Positions 20,533-29,500 of a DNA stretch of 64,000 nt are shown piece by piece. Numbering within the stretch: position 1 is the stretch's first letter; each line of letters opens with the position of its first letter. Origin of the DNA: Nothopassalora personata. Its lineage: Eukaryota > Ascomycota > Dothideomycetes > Mycosphaerellales > Mycosphaerellaceae. The stretch lies in NCBI GenBank assembly GCA_033816765.1, contig CM066292.1, positions 5,022,001-5,086,000 of the forward strand, given 5' to 3'. The notes under the pieces are model-generated. The model was not told where the DNA came from, made no database searches, and saw nothing but the letters and a program-made list of their open reading frames with translations. The translations under genes were made by a program, and so were the position numbers.

Positions 20533-20832
20533 ATGGCCGCAAACCAGACGACACTCGGAGCAGACGAATCCTAATTCATTCCCAACCTGAACCTTAACCT
20601 ACTCACGAAGAAGTTCCTCCGCGACGCGCGCCAACGACAGAACGGCACACTAACCGAAGGACAACGTGAGGTGGAAGACGAGTCAGAGTGGAATCCGGAT
20701 TTCGACGACACCCAGGGTGTAGAACGACTGCGCAAGATGGCGCAAGAGACACAAGACGAGACTCAGGGCCGAGATGGTGCTGAGCAGGCTCGTCAGCAAG
20801 AGGAGCACCGGCGGAGCGCAGATACAACTTGA
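20533..20832 (+). pseudogene. TRIM-1 gag-like remnant
   Basis: An ATG at 20533 opens a 99-codon frame ending TGA at 20830-20832, with one TAA at codon 14. After the stop it reads FIPNLNLNLLTKKFLRD, then a hydrophilic acidic part (REVEDESEWNPDFDDTQGVE) and a Gln/Glu-rich tail. Its position directly after the leader suggests the N-terminus of a gag, but I see no CCHC knuckle or capsid motif. It stops at the first unit of the tandem repeat. It could be a relic kept only as part of the packaging region. Confidence 0.4.
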
Positions 20833-21281
20833 GGCAAGCTGAGGCTTGATATACAGTTGGTGGACACAAGGCACACTGCGGTGTGATACTGTCTTCGCTT
20901 GAGGCTTGTATTTTTCGAGAGAGAGAGTCTTAGTTTCTCTTCGTCGTAACGAAGATACTGTCTTCGCAGATACAACTTGAGGCAAGCTGAGGCTTGATAT
21001 ACAGTTGGTGGACACAAGGCACACTGCGGTGTGATACTGTCTTCGCAGATACAACTTGAGGCAAGCTGAGGCTTGATATACAGTTGGTGGACACAAGGCA
21101 CACTGCGGTGTGATACTGTCTTCGCAGATACAACTTGAGGCAAGCTGAGGCTTGATATACAGTTGGTGGACACAAGGCACACTGCGGTGTGATACTGTCT
21201 TCGCAGATACAACTTGAGGCAAGCTGAGGCTTGATATACAGTTGGTGGACACAAGGCACACTGCGGTGTGATACTGTCTTC
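20818..21281. repeat. 79 bp tandem repeat array inside TRIM-1, five units
   Basis: Four contiguous 79 bp units start at 20966, 21045, 21124 and 21203; a fifth starts at 20818 and is separated by a 69 bp spacer. The units appear identical. Each contains CACACTGCGGTGTG, which can form a small hairpin. Because 79 is not a multiple of three, the array reads through all frames and the long minus-strand frames here are artefacts. Confidence 0.9.
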
Positions 21282-21405
21282 GCTTAAGGCTTGCTGCGGC
21301 AAGATATACATTGGATTGGATTGAATTGGGTAATGGCGATGGATATACCCCATTGCGATTGATTCACGCGTACGAGGGCGTACGGCGGTTTGAGAGGGGG
21401 GGTGG

Positions 21406-21566
21406 TGTCACGGTTTACCTTTGCACAGACGCACTTCGGTGTCACGTGACCTCGGGCCCGATCTTATCACGCGCTTCTCGCGACTTCTTACTTCTCTTCT
21501 TCGTAGAACTTACTCGATACTAAGGCTAATACACGTTTGCGCCCTGTTGCTGTCTTGTCCGTGTCA
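21406..21566 (+). repeat. TRIM-1 3' LTR
   Basis: 161 bp, appears identical to 20290-20450; followed by the CCGGT duplication. Confidence 0.93.
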
Positions 21567-22226
21567 CCGGTACTACTATAGCTTAGTAAAGAAATAGGTA
21601 CCCGAAGGGCGTAACTACGAAGAACACGAGTCGGGTAAGCGTTTCGCTACGATTGCCGCGGTAACCGTAGAAGATATTAAGAAAGCCCTTAGTAAGAAGG
21701 AGCCGCCTACGCGAGAGGAACTTAAGAAGGGCTTACCTCTAGAACTTTAGGATATATTACCGCTATTTTCTACTAGGGAAGCTATCAAACTAGCTCTATA
21801 CCGCGGCGACCTTAACTATAAGATCGAGATACGGATGAAAGCCGACGGAAGCCCGGAACTATTACCCTAGGGACCGCTCTATAGTATGTCTAAAGACGAG
21901 CTACTTATCCTCCGGAAGTTACTAACGGAACTATAGCGTAAGGGTTATATTCGCCCTTCTACCTTAGAAGCGGCGGCTCCCGTCTTGTTCGTAAAGAAGC
22001 CCGGGGGAGGACTTAGGTTCTACTACGATTATAGAGCATTAAACTCGATTACTAAGTAGGACTATTATCCGCTACTATTAATCCCGGAAACTATTCGGAA
22101 CCTAACGGGCGCTAGATAGATTACGAAGGTTAACGTTATTACCGTATTCTATTACCTCCGGATAGCTCGAGGCGAAGAGTATAAGACGGCTTTTCGAACT
22201 AGATTCGGTCTATAGGAGTAGCTAGT
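21567..22226 (+). pseudogene. Chromovirus A RT relic, first part
   Basis: Reads [54 protein letters not shown] and FYYLRIARGEEYKTAFRTRF, the N-terminal half of a Ty3/gypsy RT (fingers and first palm motifs). It is broken by TAG codons at Gln/Trp positions and interrupted at the CTAGT target site by Gypsy-1; RT resumes at 33797 with YPFGLSGAP. Confidence 0.88.
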
Positions 22227-22602
22227 AATGTCTACCAACCACCCTATGTAGGCCTGTCCAAGTTGTGGTGGTATGGAGCGGTGCTTACGTAAGCAGGGGT
22301 ATTTGCCGGTCCTGGGACCGGGAAATCAGGTCACGTGACGAGCAGTGCAGTAGCCAGATAAAACAAGAGGATTGGCGGACCCTAAACCCCTATGCCCTCT
22401 ACTCGAGAGGTATGAATTGAATTGTTGCCTTGATGCTACGCTTACAATGCTCAACTGCGCAATATATATCTCAATAGCCATACCAGGTCCTGCTGGCTTG
22501 CCCAAATGTCCAATCAAACCTAAATGAATTTGGGCAAGTTGGACCCAAGGGACCCCCCCCCCCTCCAAACCCAAGGTCAACACAACCCATTAGTCGTCAA
22601 TA
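22227..22602 (-). repeat. Gypsy-1 3' LTR
   Basis: 376 bp. In plus orientation it starts AATGTCTACCAACC and ends TTAGTCGTCAATA. It carries palindromes GCTTACGTAAGC (22283-22294), a 26 bp CCGGTCC/GGACCGG palindrome (22301-22326) and TCACGTGA (22331-22338). The exact end base is fixed by the CTAGT duplication; the usual TG..CA ends are not seen. Confidence 0.92.
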
Positions 22603-22616
22603 TATCCTCCCCCATT
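22603..22616 (-). other. Gypsy-1 polypurine tract
   Basis: On the minus strand AATGGGGGAGGATA lies directly before the 3' LTR, as expected for plus-strand priming. Confidence 0.75.
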
Positions 22617-23013
22617 ACGAACCTGTCCTCAGGTTCCAAAGCAGTAAGCCCGGGCATTATAGGTAGCTCAATTAGTCGCTGCAAGCTGAAGTGGTCTAGT
22701 AGCAGCACAGCAGCTCACCCTACCATTCAGCTTGACATACAAGATGTCAGGCAATCCGTGATGGTGACGTCAATAATCCGCGACTCGCGCCCGTCGCACT
22801 GCGTGGCCAGAAAGTGAGTCAAGGGAAGATAAGTGACCATAAGAAACAAGTAAGATCTAAGGACCAGAAGCACCCGTACCCGAAGCATCAACCAGAATCA
22901 GAACCGGAAACATAACCAGAACCAGAACCAGAATCAGAACCAGAAACCCATAGGCTACAGCTGTAGCCGGAAATCAACCAGAAACCAGGAGCCCATAAAC
23001 CCGCACCAACCAC
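22617..23013. other. Gypsy-1 3' untranslated region
   Basis: About 400 bp between the ORF3 stop and the purine tract. Contains a short run of AACCAGAAC-type repeats near 22890-22945. Relic R3 has about 200 bp more here, in two blocks near the sequences flanking 22750 and 22800. Confidence 0.6.
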
Positions 23014-25917
23014 TCAGTTCCACTCATTCTCACACAACTCCTTTGTCCAGACCCACTCGTTGTCGTGGCCAACACCAATCTCACTAGACGCGTCCCCAAG
23101 TGGCTGGTTGGTGAAGTTCCCATGGTAGTTGCGGAAGAAGCTCTCATCACGCCCTTCGCTTGTGAAGCACATCTGCTCGAGAGCAGTGACCAAGCTGAGC
23201 TGCTTGTCCATCAATTTCACAGCTCGGACGCGCCATTCATGCATCTTCTTGTGGAAGAGCTCCGAGTCTGGGCGGACCGCAGCATCAAGCCACCTTCTAG
23301 CATCAAGGATGACTTCGTTGTCGTTCCAGGACTTCAAACCCGCTAGGGCATCGGACAGGGGGCTGATGCCACTGAGGTGTACGGCCGCAGGGAAAGGGTG
23401 GCCAGGTACTGGGCGTCGATACTCAAACCCTGCAGCGCTCTCACTTGGCGTCTTGAAGTCACGATGGAGGTCCATCACCTGGTGCATGCTCCAGCTTCTC
23501 TGGAGTTCAAGATAGTCATCGTCGCGGATCGCGATAAAGCAAGGGTCAATCTGACGCAGCGTCTTCTTGTGTGCGGCCTGCCTCATTGGAACGCCTGCAG
23601 TGGTCACCCGCATTTGCCCAGCGCTCAGGTCCTCTCTGAACCAGCTGATGCTGTTCTTGCTTAGGTAATTCTGAACCCCAACCGAGAAGAAACGCTTGAA
23701 TCGGCCGTCTTCTATGCAGTCGTTGTTCTGGCACCACTGGATGAACTCTGCAGCATTCCCTTGCTTATGAAAACCGTGTAAAAACTCCGGCCCACTGGTG
23801 CCCTCTGAGTCAAGAGAGTACAGCATGTTGAGCCGGTTGCTGGTCCAGTAGTTTTCAATTTCGAGGTTCAAGTCGACCCCAGCATGCTGCACCATGGTGT
23901 TCGCATCACCCCCCTGATGAGCCCTGTCAAAGCTGAAAATCGTAGGCCTGGGGAAGGAGATGAACCGAGTGCAGTGTTGAGGGTGCAGCGCCACTTGCAA
24001 GAGCCACAGCCCGGGGTCTTGTCGTATGATCTGTTGGCTCAGAGAATACCACATGTTCTGGCAGACGCCGCCGTTGCTGACCTTGTTCAATTCTCGCAGG
24101 TGCCATCGGTACACGTCGAATTCTCGACTCATCATCTCTCTGACTGTTTTAACCCGCGGCGCTAGTTCAGCGTCATTGTACCAGTACAGCATGTTGCCAT
24201 TGATGTAGGTACCGGTGCTATCGAGATCGGCTTGGTCAGCTTCATCAATGCCAAATTTGTCGAGGATCTGATTGTAGTTGGCATGCGTGACGATGCCACT
24301 CGTGGTGCCGGCTTTGCCTCGAACACGGAGGCAGCCAAGCGGGTTGACAGTCTTCTGACCACGCTTGTCAGGGCGAAACCACGACCCATTCTCCACCTTG
24401 ATAGCTGAAAAACTCTTGCCTTCAAAGAGCCAGTCTTGGACCTTGAGCGCGCGCTCACACAGGGTATTGGTGGTGATACCGGGATTCGTGACGAAGTGGA
24501 GGGCCTTGTGGCAGAAATCTCGGACATGCTGATCGCACATCACAGCGCTAACCTTGCCATCCCTCTCAAGAACCTGCGAGACCGCATATTCGAGCATCTC
24601 AAGGCCCGCCATCCGGTGCTCAGGTAGCCAGTCAATGCCATCCACATCAATCGAGTTTCTGAACTTGATGCCACAGTACCGCTCATTGCAGGTGCAGTTG
24701 GCGCGCTTGATCCGGAGGGCCTCGTCTTCCTGCAGGATCTGATCCTTGAAGACTGATACATCCCTGATCACAGCCGAAGGTGACATGGTGAGTATCGGAT
24801 TGCCATTCTCAGTCAGGGCCGGAGTGGATCGTGGGGTGCCAACCGGTGTACCCAGCGGACTGCCTTCGCGTATGGGTGCGCCGTCCAGCGTTCGGTTAGG
24901 CGAGGATCGAGCAGGCGCAGTCATGCCCTCACCTATGCTCTCGCTCATGCGGAGCTGCTCAAGTCGACTCGACTTGCGACCGCCTCTCGATGGGACTGCA
25001 GGCTGGGTAGAGGCTGGTGGAGTTGGCGTGGTAGTCTTTGCACGTCCTTTGCCTTTGCCACCCGGTGGTGGCTGAGTCTGTTGCTGGCCAGATGGTCCAG
25101 GTTGACCTGTGCTGTCCCCTGGGGACGCGGACTTCTCAGTGATAGTACCCTCCATGAAGTATGGAAGGCCATCCTCATAGACGGCTAGGCGGTGTCTTCT
25201 GATGATCTCCCTGCTCTCAGCCGACTGCGGATCAATGCTGCGTGCTTCAGCCTCCCTGTCGCACCGGGTAAGATCACCAGGCTCCAGAATTCGCTTGCGA
25301 TCTATGCCCTTGCGGCCGATCCTCATACGCCATATCAATGCCCTCTGAATTCTGCCAACAGCCTTGCTGTAGTCTGGGTACTTGTTGATGAAGGCCGTGA
25401 ACTGGCGGCGCCCACTGTCAGTGCTGCAAAGCTCGGAGATGACGCGTCGATCAAGAATCTTGTTGTCCATCTGCTGTGGCCAGTGGCGGGTAAGCGTGGC
25501 GCGAAGAGTCCTCTCTCGGTTACGAATCTCTGAACCGGTCTTGCGAATCTTGCCGACGATGGGAAACAAGACATCGAGCTTCCTGTTACCAAGGAATTCA
25601 TCCTGGTAGGTCTTGCCCATACCGCTCTCAACTTCCTCGAAAAACAGGTCAACCCAGACGGAGCAGTCTTCGAACACCTTCTCGAAGCCCTTGCAGAAGT
25701 CCTTCAACACCTCAACCCGCTTCTGAGGACTGAGCTCTCGGAACATGACATTAGCGGCGGACTTCGGCGTGTTCGTGTTGGCAAGGACATGCTTGACGTT
25801 GTCCGGCAAGCGAAGGGACTCGAACAAGGTCTGAGGTGGGCGGGTGAGCCCAGTGACAGTGCTAGTGAGCGCTGTGCTCGAGCCAGCCGGGCGTGACGAT
25901 GGACCAGCTGAAGCCAT
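23014..25917 (-). CDS. Gypsy-1 ORF3: 967-residue protein of unknown function
   Basis: Fully open frame from ATG 25915-25917 to the stop at 23014, in sense orientation between pol and the 3' LTR, the place where env sits in some retroelements. I see no signal peptide or membrane helix, so an envelope role is unlikely. Residues 1-250 are charged and helical; 255-395 are Pro/Ser/Gly-rich and disordered with a KGKGR basic patch; 400-960 look globular. Cys-rich pieces are NCTCNERYC (407-415) and MCDQHVRDFCH (460-470). Residues 669-720 (GGDANTMVQHAG, VDLN, LYSLDSEG, LHGFHK) and 775-865 (KKTLRQIDPCFIAIRDDD, HPFPAAVHLSGISPLSDAL) resemble, from memory, a widespread uncharacterised fungal family with an Fe(II)/2-oxoglutarate-oxygenase-like core. 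The same gene is present, RIP-broken, in relic R3, so it belongs to the family and is not a one-off capture. Confidence 0.85.
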   Translation of the reverse strand: MASAGPSSRPAGSSTALTSTVTGLTRPPQTLFESLRLPDNVKHVLANTNTPKSAANVMFRELSPQKRVEVLKDFCKGFEKVFEDCSVWVDLFFEEVESGMGKTYQDEFLGNRKLDVLFPIVGKIRKTGSEIRNRERTLRATLTRHWPQQMDNKILDRRVISELCSTDSGRRQFTAFINKYPDYSKAVGRIQRALIWRMRIGRKGIDRKRILEPGDLTRCDREAEARSIDPQSAESREIIRRHRLAVYEDGLPYFMEGTITEKSASPGDSTGQPGPSGQQQTQPPPGGKGKGRAKTTTPTPPASTQPAVPSRGGRKSSRLEQLRMSESIGEGMTAPARSSPNRTLDGAPIREGSPLGTPVGTPRSTPALTENGNPILTMSPSAVIRDVSVFKDQILQEDEALRIKRANCTCNERYCGIKFRNSIDVDGIDWLPEHRMAGLEMLEYAVSQVLERDGKVSAVMCDQHVRDFCHKALHFVTNPGITTNTLCERALKVQDWLFEGKSFSAIKVENGSWFRPDKRGQKTVNPLGCLRVRGKAGTTSGIVTHANYNQILDKFGIDEADQADLDSTGTYINGNMLYWYNDAELAPRVKTVREMMSREFDVYRWHLRELNKVSNGGVCQNMWYSLSQQIIRQDPGLWLLQVALHPQHCTRFISFPRPTIFSFDRAHQGGDANTMVQHAGVDLNLEIENYWTSNRLNMLYSLDSEGTSGPEFLHGFHKQGNAAEFIQWCQNNDCIEDGRFKRFFSVGVQNYLSKNSISWFREDLSAGQMRVTTAGVPMRQAAHKKTLRQIDPCFIAIRDDDYLELQRSWSMHQVMDLHRDFKTPSESAAGFEYRRPVPGHPFPAAVHLSGISPLSDALAGLKSWNDNEVILDARRWLDAAVRPDSELFHKKMHEWRVRAVKLMDKQLSLVTALEQMCFTSEGRDESFFRNYHGNFTNQPLGDASSEIGVGHDNEWVWTKELCENEWN

Positions 25918-26517
25918 GATAACTAGGATTCACTATCAGTGAGATCGTAAGAGCTGGCTATCTCGTGGTGCCACTCTGGAGTGTTGGTAAGCTTCGAAAG
26001 CTTGGTATCGGGGTGGGCTTTGAAGGTCAAGGTCGTGAAGAGAGAGAGGCCAGAGAACCGTCTGATGTGTGGTGGTAGATGGATGTGTTGGTGGTTCTGG
26101 TGATGGTGCTAGTGTTTGAAGAAAAAGAGAGGAAGTAGCAGGCAGAGAGCTGCGCTTAAGTATGCCTCTCAGCGTATGTCCCTGTGACCGTTGCAAGGCA
26201 GCAGCGCCGAGACCGGTCTCATAAGTGGCAAGAGCAGTGCCATTGAGATCACACTGAAGGTCCGATGGCCCTGCATGTGACCGAAAACCAGTGCTGGTGA
26301 CCACCTAGGTGAGCATTCGGCAGGGGCATGCCACGCTGTCACGTGATCCGATTTACCGGTCCCGGGACCGGTAAATGTGACTCTACTAACTGAGGTCCAA
26401 CCAAGGCAAGAACACCCCATGAAGTGAAGTCCAGATAACCGAATCGGCTTAACAAACTGAAGGGCATGCGCAACACATGCCTGAGGGAAGTGAACTCCGT
26501 ACGCCATTGCCAACTGA
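25918..26517 (-). promoter_or_regulatory. Gypsy-1 pol-ORF3 spacer with LTR-like palindromes, possible ORF3 promoter
   Basis: 600 bp without coding potential I can support. At 26351-26376 is a perfect 26 bp palindrome (ATTTACCGGTCCC followed by its complement), and 13 bp away is TCACGTGA (26339-26346). The same two palindromes stand side by side in the LTR, in the opposite relative order. ORF3 starts about 430 bp downstream. This suggests that ORF3 has its own promoter using the same factors as the LTR, which is inference. Confidence 0.5.
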
Positions 26518-29500
26518 TTAGTTCTCAGCCTCGATCCTGCTGAACTGTGAAATTTCGGCTGCAGAAAGGTCATGAGGCCTGATCCATAGCTTCTTGGATT
26601 CCGGTTCAGGATACGATCCCCTTTCGTCAACTCCTACAGGTAGCACGTCTTCGTCGGCGATGGGCTCGATCTCGTTCGAATCACTGCTGTCTTCGCTATC
26701 AGCGACTTCTCCCTCCCCCATTACGAGATCGATCCCATCGTCCAGGCCTGGTACTCCTATGTTATCCGGGCGAAGCTCTGGAACTAGCTTAAGGTTTTCT
26801 CGTGCCTGAACTCCCTTCATTGGCGTGCCATCAAGTTCCTCAAGAATATAGGTACCAAATTTCCTGGAGACACTGGACACCCGATATGGACCTTGCCATC
26901 GGTAACCGATCTTGCGTGAGAAGTCATCCTTATATGGCTTGTCGAACCTCATGACAAGGTCGCCCTTCTGGAAACCAACAAAGTCAACATTTCGGTGAGA
27001 ATCGAAGTAGTCCTTGCTAAGTTCTCTTAGTCGCTTCCTTCGAGCATGCAGCTCTTCCAAACTAAGGTCTCGAGCCTGGAGTTGACGCGCACGTATGGCA
27101 AGCAGGTCCTCAGTCGTTCTCACCGATCCCCATTGATAATTCGCCCACGTCGGGTACTCAACCTCAATTGGCAGAATCGTGCGATGGCCATACAGGACCT
27201 GAGCCGGCGTCATTCCAGTAGTACGACAGGTCGTGGTCCTATCAGCCCATAACACAGCGGGTACCCATTGCTCCCATCCGCGGTATGTGTTCCTTGTAAG
27301 CTTTGCTAACGCTGCAAGAATCGGACGGTGCCCAACCTCGACCGGAGCATTAGACTGCGGATGGTACGGTGATATTCGGATCCTTCGAACACCAAGTCCT
27401 ACGAGCAACCGCTCAACCTCAGCCGCATGAACCGTAGCGTTATCAAGCACAATTTCAGCACAACAGCCGTGCCTACAGAAGACATCTTCGTATAGAAACT
27501 TGGCAACTGTCTTCGAGCTGGGAGGTGCCCTTGTTACTCTAGCCTCGATCCAGTTGCTGAGTGCTTCGCGCGCAACTAGGAGGTATCCATTTTTGTGCAC
27601 CTGGACGGGGTCCGAGTACCACTTCTCACCAATGACCTGAGGGCTCGATGAGTGAAGCTCACCAGCGCGCTGGTTGCCTTCGCGAAACCTACAAGGAGCA
27701 CAACTTCGAACCCACGCAGAGACATCGGCGAAGCACCCGTCCCAGTAATACCGATCGGAAATAAGGTTGTACACGACCTCAGCGCTGCGATGACCGTGTC
27801 TTTCATGGCATTCTATGACGATCTCCTTCTGAGCCTCATCATCGTCAATCACAAGTTGCAACGGTGCTCCTCGGCGCTTCTGGAAGAACAGCAATTGGTC
27901 TCGGACAAAGAAGTTGACGCTCTTCTTCACCAGCCGCCGGTACTCAGCACGGGTAACACCATCGGGCCGGGTCCTGGTTTCTATAACCTGAGCAAGCTGC
28001 TGAGAGCCCTCAGAATATTGGTCCCCGAGATGTCGTGTTTTCTGGATTTCAACTGGATAGGTGTCGACCGGCTCCGGGTACCTGAACAGCTTATCATCAA
28101 TCATCTGGTCGACTTCGTCTTCGTCAGCTTCCCTGGGTTCTTGAGGTGTAGAGGGCCTTCGAGACAGGGCATCTGGGCCAGTGTGTCTAGTCCCCGCAAC
28201 GTGCTTTACCTCGAACGTGAACAACCTGATCCATGCGACCCACCGGGCCATTGCCGAGTTCGGCAGGTCCGAAGCCGGCCGGTTAAGCTGCCATACAAGT
28301 GTCTTGGCATCAACCTCAAGGACAAAATCAACGCCAGTGATATATCTCTGGATCTTCTTAAGCCCCTTAAGGACCCCAAGGCATTCCCGCTTCCCAGCAT
28401 CATATCTGGATTCTGACGCGCTCCAGATTCCACTCTCATACCGCACCGGGTGACGCCGTCGGGTACTGTCCATTGATTCTTGAGAAACGATACATCCCCA
28501 TCCAGTGCCGCTAGCATCAACTGAGACAAAGATGGACCCAGCACCAGGTGAGTAGCAGAGGGTAACTAAGGCTGGAGACTGCACAAGGTACCTAGCAACC
28601 TCTTCTTTTGAGAACTGCTCATTTTCTGTCCAGGTGAACTCGGCGTCCTTCTTCAGCAGTTTGTACATTGGTCGAGCGATGATAACGAACCAGGGAATCC
28701 ATATCCGGAAGTACACACACAGCCCCACATAGGTGCGGACCTCCTTGATACAGGTAGGCGTAGGCCAATCCAGGATCTTGGCCACAACCTTTGGGTCAGG
28801 ATAGCGACCATCCGGGCCAGTAACGTACCCAACAATCTTGAGCTTTTCGTATAACCATTGGGATTTGCCTCCAGCAACTACCGCACCAGCTCTTTCCAGG
28901 TCAGCAAGAACCAGATCCAGGGAAACGATGTGCTCAACGACCCATTTTCTCAACCCAGGCTCTAGTTCGGCATTCCCATAGTCCTCAGTTGGTCCCTTAA
29001 TACCGATGTCATCGAGAAACGGCTTCGCTCGATGCGAGATATGATCAAGCAGAATCTTTGTTACCGCACGCACGAACTGAGCAACTGAATTGGTAGCTCC
29101 TTGAGGCAGAGTCGTGTTGCGTACTAGGCCAAGAGGGGTCATGAAGGCTGTTAAGTCCCGGCAGGACTCATCCAAAGTGATCTGATCATAACCTGAGAAC
29201 AGGTCCACAAGTGAAGCGACTCGGCACCCGGCAAAATCCTCTGAGAAGCTATCCGTGTCCGGTGGAATGTTAGCATCGCGCATAGTAACCTCATTCAGGA
29301 GCACAGCTGAGTTGATCAACCGATATGGCACATCGCTTCCAGAGGCATCAACCTTCTTTGCGACCAGGAACCAGCTATTGGAATATGCCCCTTGTGAGTA
29401 TTCTAGGATGTTATTCTTGATCCGGGCTCTAATCATGCGCTCAACAATTGCCCTAAGACTTGGGTGCAACCGGATAGGGCGTGCCTGCCATGGCCTATGA

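Larger units (their letters stand above)
20290..21566 (+). mobile_element. TRIM-1: young 1277 bp miniature LTR element
   Basis: Two 161 bp LTRs (20290-20450 and 21406-21566) look identical base for base. The target duplication CCGGT is at 20285-20289 and 21567-21571, inside the chromovirus A protease/RT region. There is no RIP signature, so it inserted after decay of its host element. The interior is only 955 bp: a self-primer site, a gag-like remnant, a 79 bp tandem repeat array and a G-rich purine tract near 21392-21405. It lacks pol and must be moved in trans. Confidence 0.92.

Noticed and set aside
20818..21281. CRISPR-like array of regular repeats
   Set aside because: Units are contiguous 79 bp tandem copies without unique spacers, inside an LTR element of a eukaryote.
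20683..21353. Long minus-strand frames (109-192 codons) in TRIM-1
   Set aside because: They are translations of the 79 bp tandem repeats in three frames; the repeated peptides follow from DNA repetition.
22326..22583. 85-codon minus-strand frame found in both Gypsy-1 LTRs
   Set aside because: It lies within the LTR, has no domain, and appears twice only because LTRs are duplicated.
23014..25917. ORF3 as an envelope glycoprotein
   Set aside because: Position fits, but I see no signal peptide, transmembrane helix or fusion-like segment.
27652..28416. 254-codon plus-strand frame opposite Gypsy-1 pol
   Set aside because: Antisense shadow of RNase H and integrase coding sequence; no recognisable domain.
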